NCBI GenBank assembly: GCA_015657535.1
Contig: JADHZB010000486.1
Location: forward strand, 27,732 to 91,731
DNA: 64,000 bases
From: Nephromyces sp. MM_2019
Lineage: Eukaryota; Apicomplexa; Aconoidasida; Nephromycida
Direction of reading: 5' to 3'
Below the pieces are notes generated by a model, which worked only from the letters and a program-made list of their open reading frames with translations, was not told where the DNA came from and searched no databases. The position numbers were made by a program, and so were the translations under genes. Of the stretch, positions 11,326 to 24,023 are shown one piece after another; the stretch's first letter is position 1; every line of letters begins with the position of its first letter.

Positions 11326-13157
11326 ATGTATGCTGATAGACTAGAATCACCCATGATACTGGAGTCTCCAATCTGGGGAGATGAATTGATTAAGTCTAAA
11401 ATTCCAAAGTCAGAGAGGCTTACAAAACGAAACTATATAAGAGAAGATAAAAAAGCTTTTCAATACATTCCAGAAAAAATAAATTTCAAACCAGGAAATA
11501 AAAAAGTCAAAACTGGAAGTAATTACGAAAGAGATCATTCTGAATCTGTTTCAAGCACAACAGATCAAGAGTCTAGAAAATCTAGTAGCCCAAGTATTTA
11601 TAATTATCGCAAATATAAATCTAGGAAGACTGCCAAGTATAGTATAAATAAAAACTCAAAAACTCGCAAATCAGCTAGAATAACTAAAATAAGATCAAGG
11701 TCATCATCTCAAGGATACAGGGAAAGTTATCTGAGGTCAAGAAGTCGTGAACGACAGAGAATACATCAACAGGTTATATTTTAATTCCCTATAAGCTTAA
11801 AATCAGCTACTTTTTTTGAATTCTAGTGCCTCACTATTCAAAAGTTTGGTAAGATCAACTCTGACGAGAGTCAAGTCTTTTGGGATGGGTTCCAATGGGT
11901 CAAAAGAAGCCATAATATAGGCTGTGAGCAATTTATTAATGCTACACGACGTGCAAGGCGTTTACAAATTGGTAATTAATTAACACTTAATTCAATTAAA
12001 AGAATTAAACTTGGACTAAAAACTTTTGAAACTTATTCACGTTGTTAGGGAATTTACCATCGTCCGAAAACTTATCTGAAGAAGATTTCAAAGTCTATCT
12101 ATCGACTCTAATGCAAAAGCATGGCTTATGTATCTCTCAAGAAGTTTGCCCAATTCTTTATGTATGGTTTTCAAAAGACCAAGGCACTAACTTTGGATTT
12201 GTAGAATTTGCTAGCATCGATGAGGCTATGGCAGCCTTGAGTCTAGATGGCATGATATGGCATGGATCGCCTATAAGCTTTAATAGGCCTTCTGATTGGA
12301 AAAAAACTATAAATGACAATATTCTAAAGCTTCTAACTGGGTAAATTTTCAATTAGTGGATTTTTATTGTATAAAATTTTTTTTTCTTACTAGGAAATCA
12401 AAAGATCATGTTTCTGAAAGCTTGATAGCAGCAGCACAAAATTCGGTTTTGACAGGAAGCACCTCAAATCTGACGGCAGAGTTTTCACAGCTACAAGAAA
12501 TTGATCAAGCAGCCATTTCGTAAGTTTCTAGTTACATTTTTTATTAATATCATTTGTTGTATGAAATCTTCAGAGAATTGGTTAAGCAGCAACATCTTGC
12601 ATTGATTAAGTCTGATAGCGAACTCAATTGCATACTTCCTGTTCATATATTAAAAGCTAAAATCCGAGAAGAGATGTTGGCTGGAGTAACTCTACTTTTT
12701 ATAATAATGAATTGCCTTATTTAGAAATGATAATTTACCAGGTCCAATCAAGAATCATAAAAATCATAAAGCCTTTCAGTTACATAGAAAAAACACAAGA
12801 GCTAAAGAGCGCTTTAGAAACAGTCGTGCAAGAATGCGAAAAGCATGGTGGAGTAATTGCAGCCTTAATTATCACTAAAGAAGTCCCAAAATCAGAAAAC
12901 TGGCAACTTGGTGATGTGTTTTTAGAACTTGCTTCAGTTAATCAAGCAGATGACTGTATATTTAGTAAGTAATGCTGATTTTGAATAAATCCTGTAACTC
13001 AATACACATTCACATATTAACAGATCTTACAGGTAGATTGTATGGAAATGAACCTGCAAGAATAATAAGGTTCAGTGAATTCTCTTGGAAAAATAAGCTT
13101 AAACTATTTTCTGAAGATATTTTCAAAAATAGATTAGCAAGAGTCATTGGATGTTGA
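11326..13157 (+). CDS. U2AF65-like splicing factor, apparently without RRM2
   Basis: A nuclear factor likely to help recognise the polypyrimidine tract and 3' splice site. Seven exons (11326-11772, 11827-11971, 12049-12340, 12394-12519, 12574-12685, 12742-12964, 13024-13157) join in phase to 492 residues. Order of parts: a basic N-terminus with an Arg/Ser-rich stretch around residues 75-149; the U2AF65-type linker and RRM1 beginning ATRRARRLQIGNLP near 190, with RNP1-like TNFGFVEFAS and the DGMIWHGSPISFNRPSDW end; a helical linker of about 80 residues; and a C-terminal UHM-type RRM with LTGRLYGNEPARIIRF. Human U2AF65 has a second canonical RRM between these, and I find none; introns here are only 48-81 nt, so it is not hidden. 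PUF60 or another UHM protein is the alternative identity. Confidence 0.8.
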
Positions 13158-13760
13158 GTTTCTAAAACTACACAATTTGTTTATTATTAAGTTCCGAATC
13201 TTAGGTTATACTAGAATTATAAAGAAATATTCGATATGCAATAATAGGAATTTTTTGGAAATTCTAGTTGAAAGTTTAAAATTTTACTATCTTACCTTAG
13301 CTTTTAACAATGTTTTTACCTGACAATTTATCTTTTAATTTTTTTATTTTTCCAATTACAACTTGACTAAAATTTTCCAAACTAATAATCTAATTAACCC
13401 CCAAAAGTTATAGTGTAAGTGTAACAATTGGATTAAAGATTAACTTATAGAAAAATTACCGTTATATAAACCCTTTTGAGCTTAAAAAAAGAGGAAACTC
13501 TTATTAGGAGGATAGTTTTATATTTAAGTTACTTGTTTTTATGCTATCAGGTTTAGCTTAACAGGGATTATAATTCCCAATTAGAATGAATATACTTATA
13601 AATTTTAACTAATTCTAAGAGTGCTGCTCCGACTTTTTAAATTCATATTTTAGGAATATTCGAAATCAAATCATTTTGCTAATGAAGACTCAACATTTAT
13701 TAACTGAAAATTTTCTATTTTTTGAAATGTCAAAGCTATTGAATTAAGGGTTATAAGAGA
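13158..13760. other. Intergenic region
   Basis: A+T-rich spacer between two + strand genes. No coding frame, repeat or RNA gene is visible. Confidence 0.6.
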
Positions 13761-14150
13761 ATGGGCAATGCGAAATCTAAAAGTAAATTGTTGGATTCTC
13801 CAAGGACTATAATCCCACCTGTGAATCCAGCTAAACGTAAAGATCGTGAGAAATTACCTGTTATGTTCGTGAGAAGAAGGGTTACTTATGCAATTGGTGA
13901 CCAGTTTAGTGAACCTGTTGAAGCTTGGGTTGCCGAATTTGTTAGAGCTGATCTTATTAAAAAGTTTATTGAAAAAGAGTACTATGGAACATTACCATTT
14001 GACCCCAGCCTTGTTCCTGAGTCTGATAGAGGATTTTACGATGATATAGAAAAATCTATAAGATATACTGATAAAAGTGGTAAAGAAAAAATTATTGATT
14101 GTATGTTTTTATTAAAACCTGTAGGTAATGGAGTTCTTAAAATTGATTAG
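13761..14150 (+). CDS. Small protein with N-myristoylation motif, function unknown
   Basis: A single-exon gene of 129 residues that I do not recognise. It begins MGNAKSKSK, a good match to the N-myristoyltransferase consensus (Gly2, small or polar residue at position 6, Lys at 7) followed by a basic stretch, so attachment to the cytoplasmic face of a membrane is likely. There is no Cys near the N-terminus for palmitoylation. Residues 30-129 look like a compact folded domain rich in charged residues (RRRVTYAIGDQFSEPVEAW, then GFYDDIEKSIRYTDKSGKEK). Codon choice is less A-ended than its surroundings, which supports real coding. The stop is only 410 bases from the CPSF2 stop on the other strand. 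Confidence 0.75.
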   Translation: MGNAKSKSKLLDSPRTIIPPVNPAKRKDREKLPVMFVRRRVTYAIGDQFSEPVEAWVAEFVRADLIKKFIEKEYYGTLPFDPSLVPESDRGFYDDIEKSIRYTDKSGKEKIIDCMFLLKPVGNGVLKID

Positions 14151-14560
14151 AGCCATATCTTTTATGGAACAAGAAATTAATCTATTATCTAAATTAGTAT
14201 AATCGAAATATTTAAATGTTCAAAATATAATTAATTAAAAAGAGTTTTGATCTTGATAATTATTAAAAAGCTCTTGATACGTTATTTATGCATTTATAAA
14301 GTTTTAATTTTTGCTTTGAATTATAATTGATAGTTTTCTGAACCAGTTTTTATCTTGTCAAAAGAAATATAAATGTAAATCTAATTTAGTGTTGGTTAAG
14401 CATTGGAAAGAGTTTCAGAGAAATTTGCTAAGTGATAGCTTCCAATTAGAATTCAAGACATTTCTCATTTTTTAATTTAAAATTAAGCAGAAAATAATTG
14501 TAATGCTATAAGTTCTTGAATATGGCTAGTTATAAAATAAAGTTTGGTAAGATTATTTTT
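14151..14560. other. Convergent intergenic region
   Basis: Spacer between the tail-to-tail ends of the myristoylation-motif gene and CPSF2. It should hold both polyadenylation regions; nothing else is visible. Confidence 0.6.
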
Positions 14561-17500
14561 TTATAGTTGTCGTGACATGCTTCGAAATTGTGAAGAAAGT
14601 AGTTTACGGGTGAAATAATATGCCGGATCCAAGCTTCCTTCTATTTCCCATATAATGTTACCCTTGTCTGATTTCTAGTGATAGTGAATAGTGAAATTAT
14701 AAATGCAAAAATTGAAGAAGTGTTATATAAGATTTTTATTTTTACTCTGCATATTGCTACTTCATCTGAAATTGTAAGTATTCCTCCTTGAGGGGCATAG
14801 GATACCTGAGATTATAGTATTTATCATGCTAAGATTGATTCAAGATTAAGAGATATATTCTTACCTTATCAGGAAGCAGTTTTACAAGACAATTAGCAAT
14901 GTTTTTCATTGCCAAGCTTCCAACCAAAAGCGTCTCAGAAATGGTTGAATTTGGTAATTCACTCAAACTCATGAATTTTGGGATATCTTCTGGAGAGTAT
15001 GTAAGCTTCTTTTTATTTGGAGTTTGCTCAGTCTCGCCACTTTGCTCATTCTCTATATTTGACTTGTTAGAGTTTGCTATTAAGTTAATGTTTCTTACCG
15101 TCGATGTCCAGAACCGATCATTGAACCTGAAAATGATAATTAAGAAGGTTAAATTAAATGTGGATTGAATAGTATTTGAAATTGGACAACATTCAAATGC
15201 ACAATATGAGTTAAACGCTATTTCTAATGTAAATGCTTACTTTCTGTTAAAATAAGATCGTTTGCCTGTAGTCTCTGAATCTATTTGTAAGCTAGGATCG
15301 AATGAAATGTTGGCAAAAACAAAAGAATAAAAAGGAGATTGATTTGTTGTTGAAGAATTGATGGGCTTTAAAGCATTATCGGGTCCATGGTTGAGGGACC
15401 ATATGAATTCCTTCCATAAATCATCATCTAGCTGAAGCATCAATTCTGTGCTTGGAATGGATATTTCAATTTGAGATCGGAGTTGGAGTTGATTTTGTAG
15501 TTTGCCGCTGTAAACATTGACGTTTTCTTGATCATAAAATGTGTGGATAGAAGCCTCAGGTAAATTAGAGCTAGTTAAGTATGAAGATAAAAGGTGATAA
15601 GATAAACCAGTGGCACTTGGAAGTAAACATACTCGTCTGTTAGAAAAGAGCAATGAAGTTTAACCTAGGAATGCTTTGTTAAACACGAAATACCTTGGTG
15701 ATATACGAGAAATGAGTAATCTTAGCATTGATTGGCTGGTCAAGCCTTGCAAGTTTTCACACATAAGCATTTTACATTGGAAATCTAACGTTATTTTTTC
15801 TTCTTGATATACATAAGAATCGTAATTCGCTAGTGAACTGCAAAGAAGAATAAAGTTTTTAATTTTTCAATTAATTTAGATAGAATAGAACGTAAAATAT
15901 ATGTTTAGCATTACAAAGAAGAAGTGCTCTGATCTTGTGTAGAGGAATCGTCATAAATGGACTCATCAGTTGAGTCATCAGATTCATCTATATGTTGTTG
16001 ATTGTCTTCTATTGAAGCTTGTAGACGTTGGTAATCAGTATTATCATAGTCAGAAAGTGTCAAAGAGTCAAAATTTGGTGAAAGCTGATTTAATAGCTTA
16101 TCATTATTTTTCAATAACTTTCGTAACTGCCTTTTAGAGCTTCCCAAAGTGATGTCGTTACATTGGAATTTGGGTATATCATTATGTTCTAGTCTAATTG
16201 ATAGCTTGTGATCCCTGGGTCTCTTTTTTCTGAAAATTGATCCAGAATTTTTGACAGCTTTCTCCATCTAAAATGAATTAATTTGGATATAATTTTACTG
16301 AAGAATATAAGAAAGGCTCAATTTGAAATTACTTCTAATGATTCGGATTGGGTTAAAATCTTAGCTGTTTGTACTGGCTCTCCATATTGAGAAAAGTGAG
16401 AATTTGGAGGTTGGTTGGATTCTTGATTCTCAAATGATTCATATGAATATGGAAAACTACTTATGTACAATTTCAAGTTCGAGATTTTTTGCCTTTTTGT
16501 TGGTGCATTCTCTAAGCTATTATTCTCTTCAGGAAAGTCAGTATTCGTGTTAGGAAGGTTGCGGAAAGATTCAGCTAGACCAAATTCATTAGCCTCGTCT
16601 TGCGCTGGAGAATTCAAGACAGTTTCAGGGATATAATCGACTTCAATATTCTCTTCGGGTGCTATTTATCATATATAATTGTTATACAATTTGTTTTAAA
16701 GATAGAAAATAAAATTAATTAACGTCGTAAAATTCTTACCTAGCTTACTCAAACTTATGCCATAGTCCGCTGTGTCAGTAAATGATTGTTGAAATGATTT
16801 GGAGGTCTTATTAAATACAAATGGAGGTTGTTGGTTTGGAAATTCATGAGCATCCCTTGCTAAATTGTAATTCCAAATCTGATCTGTTAGAGTCATAGGA
16901 GCTGGGGTCCTTGTAAAGACAATTAAGTTTTGCTTTTTCACTACAAATTCTTCAAATAGAACCTGTGAATATTCATAAGTGGATGTAGAAATGACTTAAA
17001 TATCTAAGTTTACTAAAATACTAAAAGGTCAACCTTGGAGAATCCATAATCAAAGTTTCCAGGAGTGGAAAATATTACTTTTGGTGTGTCATCAAAAGAT
17101 TTTAACTGAAAAATGTTATATTATGCTTATCAACTTTTTTTCACATTTACGTTTAATAGTTTCGAGGCTTTTATATGTGAGCTTGGAGTAAAAGACTAAC
17201 TTCTTCTTCACTATGTATTATAGTTATATGATTTAGGTTGTCCAATGGATTGAATCGATTTTTTATGAATTGTTCTTGAATGCTCTTGTCCATCCATTCT
17301 ATCATAGTCTTTAAAGATAGAATTATAGAGTCCCTTGAAATTTTTATATCAAAATTGTAAGAACTTATGGCTCAAAAGTACCAAATTGGTAAAGTATAAT
17401 AATTTACAAAAACTTAGTATGAATATCTGTTTAGCTTACGCAATTGGGCTTAAAAAGATTATAGGGAAAAATCCCAAGGTGCTAGTATTTTGTCTCCAAT

Positions 17501-18670
17501 AAACCTCAAAATGAATCAACAGTTCAAGGAATAGACCTGTGATGTTTTAAGTGATGCAAGTTGTTTCAGTTAGGCTAAATAAACATAGATATTAAATCAT
17601 AAAACAAATATAATGTCAGCATCAATGAATTAGACTAATTTGTGATAAATCGCTTTACAAACCATCTGCATCCACTGGGATGAGAATTGATCCCCCTTGT
17701 TTAAGTGTTTTGGAAATTGTCCCTGTACAATAAAAGGGATAAGAGCAATTACTTGTTTAATTTTGTATATCCAAAAAGTCCTGTTTTTTATGACATACTG
17801 AGAACATTCCTTAGTATGGGTAAATGCTCTTGTTCATTGCTTTTAGCTTCATTTACATCAGTTATAAAAAGTGAAGGTTTTTTGATATCTTCAAATGAGG
17901 CACCTTGTATTGGCCTAATGTTTTAAGAAATCAAATTGTGAGATATCAAGTCTATTTGAAATTTAGCTCTATTAAAGTAATTAGTCGTTCCTGAATATTC
18001 GTTTTATAAATTTACCATTGTGGAGAGATTCTGTGACCAATTGAATAAACAATCTCTCGACCAGAGTAGTTCAGGGACCAGACAGTTCCTCCAAGAGTGT
18101 GGCCAGAGGGGTAAGGTTTTACAATAAATTTTTGTTGCTCTAAGTTAATAACAAAGCTTTGTTTATATCGTAGCTTCGTACATTTGCTCAAAGCCTCATC
18201 AATATAGGACTTTTGATAGAAATTAAAAGAAAAAGATAATTTATAATTCTCGAATGAATCATGTAGGGCTATACGCCCAACTCTGAAGACAGGATCTGTA
18301 CAAACTATGGGTATAGTCCATACACCATTAGAATCTGAAGGCTCTTCATCCAACACTTCTCTTCTTTTAACGCCTCCACTCTTTGTTCGACTATAAAGGT
18401 ATGGTAAAGCCCCTATGTGCTCTAGAGTTGGGTGAGAGATGAGAATCAAATCCAAGTCGTCTAGGTATCTAAGGATAATTATTTTAGATAAACTCTGTGA
18501 TTAAGAGATATAGTAGTGTTATTAAAAGCTTACTCTACATATTTCTCTGCTTGACTTGCGTCTGAATTAATTATCCACCCACAATCAATTAGTACTCGAA
18601 ACTGCTTATCAAAGTCAATTAGGGTACCCCAGATGGGCCCAGTGTAGATTCTATTTACACTTATAATCAT
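14561..18670 (-). CDS. CPSF2: CPSF2 / CPSF100, cleavage and polyadenylation factor subunit
   Basis: A nuclear subunit of the mRNA 3' cleavage complex, the catalytically inactive partner of CPSF73. Fifteen exons on the minus strand join in phase to 992 residues: 18534-18670, 18016-18468, 17799-17914, 17663-17722, 17440-17536, 17201-17363, 17034-17105, 16740-16962, 16333-16661, 15915-16267, 15694-15837, 15241-15636, 14865-15126, 14746-14805, 14561-14674. The metallo-beta-lactamase half shows FRVLIDCGW, LILISHPTLEHIGALPY, the PYPSGHTLGGTVW block and the beta-CASP part (GGSILIPVDADG, SYNFDIKISR, IIFSTPGNFDYGFSK). An acidic/Ser-rich insert lies at about 485-660. The C-terminal part matches CPSF100, including GGILTISDEVAI and the final GNIIWEIEGSLDPAYYF. 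In the HxHxDH position it reads HPTLEH, as expected for an inactive member. The start ATG lies where the family begins. Confidence 0.92.
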
Positions 18671-20211
18671 GACTATATACGAATGGGAGAAAAATAGGAT
18701 ATGTTTTAGTTCTGATTGCTGTTTAATTTTCTCATGGCATTCCTAATTAGTCCTCATATTCGAATGTATTTCAAAGTATAAATATAGGCCTATGTTTTGG
18801 ACAGGTAAGCTCATAATTGGTTTTAACCGAAAGTTATAAATAATTAAAACATGCGTGCCTAAGTGTAGTGTGTTAGTGAATACTTACTGTCTAGTCTAGT
18901 TATTAATTTTGCAGTGTGAAAGCTAATCGTATCTCACAACCGATATAACGCTAAAATAATTAGCAATTATTCCCTTGCTAAGTAAATATCACTTGCAGAA
19001 TTTACTAGCTTAACAAACAGCAACTAAGTTGATAAATGTCCTGCTAGTCTATAAATTAGTTTTAGTTGATTTCAGACATAAAATTGGTCAATATTCAAAT
19101 TCAAGCTTTTAGATTATTCAGTTCTTTTATTTGAGTTAGACTGCATTTCTGACCACGGAGAGTTAAATGTCTTATATACTCTAAAATACACCTTAATTTT
19201 CAATTGATAATAAAAGGAGCCAACAAAGATATACTTTGGGACGTTAGAACTTTTTATCCACACATTAATTGTAATTAATTCTGCTGACGTTAATCTACAT
19301 TAAAAATTAATCAACTTCCTTATACCAAAACAATAAAAGTAATACAGAGCGTCATGATTGCTCATAAATTGTTTTAGATTTTCATATCCATTCTTTATGA
19401 CTTGAGTAAATCATGATAAAATGAACTTTACAATGTACTTGATATTTAATTTAAGTCTTGTGATCCTTTGTTATTATTTACATTGAGGACTTAATGAAAC
19501 ATCAACCTAATTTTACAGAATCTTTACATTGCGTATATAGCTGTTCTAATATGTATCATACAAGTCCTTCAAGCCTCTTCTATTTAGCAATCTTAATAAC
19601 TGTGTGCTAGTAATATAGTGAAGAATAGTATAATTGAATAACTGGTTCTACTTAATAGATACAAAATCACTAGTTAATTAAATGCTATTATTTTATAAAT
19701 TCTTAGAATTTAAACTCTTTTATATAGATTGATAAAAAATCGATTTCTCATTATAGCATATCCGAATAATAGGTGATATTGCTATTATACAATAAGTTAA
19801 CTATTGTTTAATCTTGAGATTTTCTAATTAGGTTATACAGCTCCTTTTGAATGCAAGCTTAATTTGAAAGTTTATTTCTCTCGGAAGCAGTAAATGTTAA
19901 ACTAATTTTCCTGAGAAAAATTTTGATATTGCACAGTAGAAAGATTGTTGAAAAGTAATAAACTCAACTTAACACTTAAAAATGATTTTGGACTCCCTGA
20001 TAAAGTTAGAAGCTGTAATCAGGTCTATGAAGTGGCCTCAATAATCAGAGAGTATGCAAACCAATACATCAATAGTATGATAATCGTTTAAATAGTTCAA
20101 TTAAATTGGAAATTTAGCTTAGTGTTTCTGAAAGTCTATAAGTTTGAGGAAAGAAGAATAGAGTAAATTAAAAATTTCTATTATTGGGTACTATTCTATG
20201 TAAGTTTGGAA
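18671..20211. other. Intergenic region, 1.5 kb
   Basis: A+T-rich DNA between the start of CPSF2 and the end of the L23 gene, both on the minus strand. The left end should hold the CPSF2 promoter. I find no convincing coding frame, RNA gene or repeat. Confidence 0.55.
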
Positions 20212-21035
20212 TCAAACAATAGAAGGAGCAGCAGCAGAGATTTTAGGCCAAAGTTCAGCACATTCTTTTCCAATAGGGCCAGTTATAGCAGAACCTTTCA
20301 TTTCACCTTTTGGGTTTACAATTACACCAGCGTTATCTGAAATAAATAGTAGAATTTATAAAAATAAGGGTATAGCAATATTAATATACTAATTATTACT
20401 ACCTTCAAAGTAGATGAAATAGCCTTCATGCCTTCTCCATGCCTTCCTTTGTCTAACGATAATGGCTGGTAAAACTTTCTTCTTTAGCTCAATCTTTCCA
20501 TCTTTAACAGTGGCAAGAACCATATCACCCAAAGAAGCCGCAGGAAGCCGATTGAGGCAAGAGCCGGTACGCTAATAAAGCATTATAATTTGATCTAAAT
20601 AGTCATTTATAAGATCTTGATTAATGTACTTACATGGACGGCGATGAGGTAAAGATTTTTTCCTCCACTATTGTCACAGCAATTAATAAGGGCTCCAACA
20701 GGTAAACCTATCGAAAAGAAAATAGAAAATATTTTTCAGGCCTTAATTATTTCTCTTTGAGTAATGAACTTACCTAAAGTAACTCTGAGTTTGTTACCAC
20801 CAGCTCCTCCTCTTCCTGAATGTTAATCAAAGTAGAACGATGAATTTTGAAATGTACTTGATTGAAAAATTTCAGTGGATAAAACTTATTACGATAAGTG
20901 TCATTCATAAGAAAAGGTATGATTCACAAGAACAATATGAGGCATGAAGTCATGTGTTTTAAAAAGATTCTGATCTAAGAGTGTATGAAATAAGTACTCA
21001 TTGTATTCAATGTAAATCAAATTACCTCGTTTCAT
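20212..21035 (-). CDS. RPL23: 60S ribosomal protein L23 (uL14)
   Basis: A structural protein of the large cytosolic ribosomal subunit, next to the GTPase-facing surface and contacting 18S rRNA in bridges. Five exons (21026-21035, 20774-20815, 20634-20707, 20403-20571, 20212-20336) join in phase to 139 residues, the family length. Conserved blocks are plain: [52 protein letters not shown] and [16 protein letters not shown]. The first coding exon is only 10 nt (ATG plus two and a third codons), so an intron follows the start at once, a common arrangement in ribosomal protein genes that often carries regulation. Identity is beyond doubt. Confidence 0.97.
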
Positions 21036-21861
21036 TTTGATAGATTATTTGAAATATTTAATGTTAGATTTTTTTAAGAAGTAATTTACCTCTATTTATT
21101 TAAGATTAAATTAAAAGATACAAAATGATCAGAAAATGGAAGAAAAAGTAAAAAAAATTGGTGATTACAATTGGTAATGTAATTAGGTTAAGAAGAAGAT
21201 TATTAAAAAACAACATAATTCATTCCTCCCCGATATTTCAAACCTAAAATAGAGTTAGTTAGGCACATAAAGAAAGCTATCAACTTGCGCAAAGAAAGTT
21301 CTTAGTACAGCAGGGCTATTGTTGATACTTTTGGTGTTGAGTACCTGATAGATAACTTGATTAATACTAATATTCTTTTATTTTAAAGTAGCCTTGTGTG
21401 CTCGTTTTCGTTGTTGCTATTCTTGCTATACATGTTGATCAAGTTCAATGGTTTAAAAACATTCTAAGCCATATCTTGCCTAGTTCAAATTTGGTCATGG
21501 GATAAGGCATCAATGCTAAGTTTTGCTATTGATTGTTGCAGAAAGATATGTGATTTTGCTTTTGAAGTTTTAGGTTCTACATTTCTAGTCCGATTTCTAG
21601 GCTATTTAAAATAAATATATGAAAATCAAGTACTAACTATAGGTTTAATCATACGTATAAGATGATATGCTTATTCAAATACATAATATTAATGTCTTAT
21701 TCACATGTGAAGCATCAGTTTGTTGGTTCACCTATGTAAAATTAATAAATGAGAAAAGATTTAGCTTAATTGTTCATGTAAATCAATTATTATGACCAGA
21801 ATTTTTGAACCTAGTTTAGACACTTCACTGTTTTAATTGTTTATTAATAAGTTATCTGTTA
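21036..21861. other. Intergenic region between L23 and the GalNAc-transferase
   Basis: A+T-rich spacer between two minus-strand genes; the left part should hold the L23 promoter. No coding frame, RNA gene or repeat is seen. Confidence 0.55.
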
Positions 21862-24023
21862 TTATATTCTAAGATCAATAAAATCAAAAAAAAAGCTTTC
21901 AGAGCTATACCAAGTGTTATTTTTTTCTAAAAGTGATTTTAATTTACTAGGACAAAGGGTAAAAATCAAATTTGGATTGTCCTTTTTATTGTTACTATAC
22001 GTAAGGCACACAGATCCAGCGATAAGCAGACCATCCTGCATAGAAGTTAGATACGACTCATTGTCATAATCACACCTTACTAATATAGCTCCTGAAGTTA
22101 TTGAGCTCATACTAGCCGGAGCAATACACTTTTTAGCATCTAAAGATTAAATTTGAAAATGTTCCTCAACTTTACTTCTGCTTATATCATCTCAAAGTCT
22201 CACCATTGCTATAGACAAAGTTGCTGAGCAGTGAAAGCTTAGCAAATTGCTGGCTTGGATTCTCAGAATAACAATCGTCCAGCCTTAGAAACTCAACACT
22301 GCTACCAATAATGCGACTTGACGATACAGTTAAGCATTTTTGTGAGCTTTTATGCCTTATTAGGTTTAATGGGAAATCTAGAAGTTGATAGCTTAGAAAC
22401 TGATACTTGAATTTTTCAATAAACCTGTTTTGAATAATTGGAAAATAATATTTGCTTAATCAATTTTTAATTTTCATTTGAAAAATTAGTGCATAAAGCA
22501 GTATTATTATACAACAATTCGATTATAAAGCGAATTTTAAGCTCATCGTTTTACCAATTAAAATTGAAACAATTGAGATCTCTTTTTACTTTAAGTATCC
22601 TATCTGAGTTTTCAATTTGAACTGTATTTGAGTTTTTAAAATTACTACTTTGATAAAACTTGTTTTTATATTCACCAAACCAGAGTTCTGCAACACGAGC
22701 TTTATTCTTTGCTACTAAGTTTGAATCTACTTTATAAGGGAATGAGTTCCTAAATAGATGAGCAATAGATGAGTCCCTTGCAACTTGTATTTCTCCACCA
22801 CAAAGCCAATTTCTCAAGGACTGTATTTTTCAAATAAAATTGTTTCGAAACAATGTTAAGCGTTTAATGAAGGCTTTGAAATAAATGTATATAAACAGCA
22901 AGACTGTAGTCTAAAGTATAATTAAATTCATGCACAGCTTACTAATTCTATATTTTCCGAACCCCATTGTTCCATTTTCTCATCAAGCATTCCTATTTCT
23001 TCCCACCAAGATTTTTTCATAGCAAAAAGTCCCCCACTAAGGATTGGTACCCAATCATCAGAAAGACTATCATACCAAAAAGACTCCTGTCCCCAATTTA
23101 TCATCATCTTATAGCCTCTAATATTGCTTATTGATTTCCATTCAGTTTCATTTAGGCCCAAAATCGTTGGAGAAACAATCCTTTTATAATTTGAGTTTAG
23201 GCGAGTCAAAATTGGTAAAAGCCAATTTGGTTCGGGTTTCACATGAGCGTCTAGGAAGAGTAATATCTCACCTCTTGCAAATTCACTTCCGATCAATCTA
23301 CTTCGCGTCAAACCTTTACTCACAACAAATTAGCACGATATCAATGCTCTTGAAATTACTTATTATATAAGAATAATTCCTATATAAAATTCTAAAATAT
23401 GAATTTCACTTGATAAGCTACCTAAAACATTTATGTAAATTATGGAAATTACCTTCCCTTACAACATTTCTTTTGTATAAAATGGAAAATTCCTCCCAAT
23501 CGTTTAAATTTACACTCTCAGTAATTGGTGGATCACTTGCATCATCGACAAGCACCAAATCTTTTAGATATCTTGGCGATATAGTTGAGAAAATAGCATG
23601 CAAGGTCTTTTCAATATGTTTATTTTCATTATGAGCTATGATAATTATTGAAAGGGTTTTTAATTCATAACTTTCAAAGCTAAGCACTGAATTTTGCTGG
23701 AAATTAAATTTAGAACTGAGACCTAGGTTTTTCTCTTGAGTATTATTTGTTTGTTTAGAATTCTCATCTCTTTTATTACTGATAAATGATTTTTTAAATA
23801 TTTTTTGAGTTAAATTACCAATTTTTGAGCTCAAAAAGTGAAAACTTAGATAGTCTCCCGCTTGTTTGATTTCTTTTTTATGATTATTTGAGTCTTTTTC
23901 ATTAGATAGAGCAACTTTAAAATTTATTGTACACCCTGCTATACCCAGTTCAAGATAAGAATTAATTAAAATTACAAGGATAACCCATATCCCTACCAAA
24001 TAACAATTCGAAATAAAACACAT
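21862..24023 (-). CDS. Polypeptide N-acetylgalactosaminyltransferase (GT27)
   Basis: A Golgi enzyme that starts mucin-type O-glycosylation by moving GalNAc from UDP-GalNAc to Ser/Thr. Five exons (23453-24023, 22943-23313, 22555-22820, 22204-22424, 21862-22139) join in phase to 568 residues. An N-terminal hydrophobic stretch (about 6-30) acts as a type II membrane anchor, followed by a stem of about 100 residues. The catalytic domain has LSIIIIAHNE, LVLVDDASD, the metal-binding DxH as FLDAHVKPEPNW, and the Gal/GalNAc motif GGLFAMKKSWWEEIG ending WGSENIEL, then CGGEIQV and AHLFR. The C-terminal 150 residues have the spacing of a ricin-type beta-trefoil (QKCLTV, LDDCYSENPSQQF, KKCIAP, DGLLIAGSVCLTY) but the QxW repeats are weak, so sugar binding there is uncertain. 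Confidence 0.92.

Noticed and set aside
15666..15693. 28-nt intron at the end of CPSF2 exon 11
   Set aside because: It would break the frame; a donor at 15693 (GTATTT) gives a 57-nt intron and the expected CPSF100 sequence.
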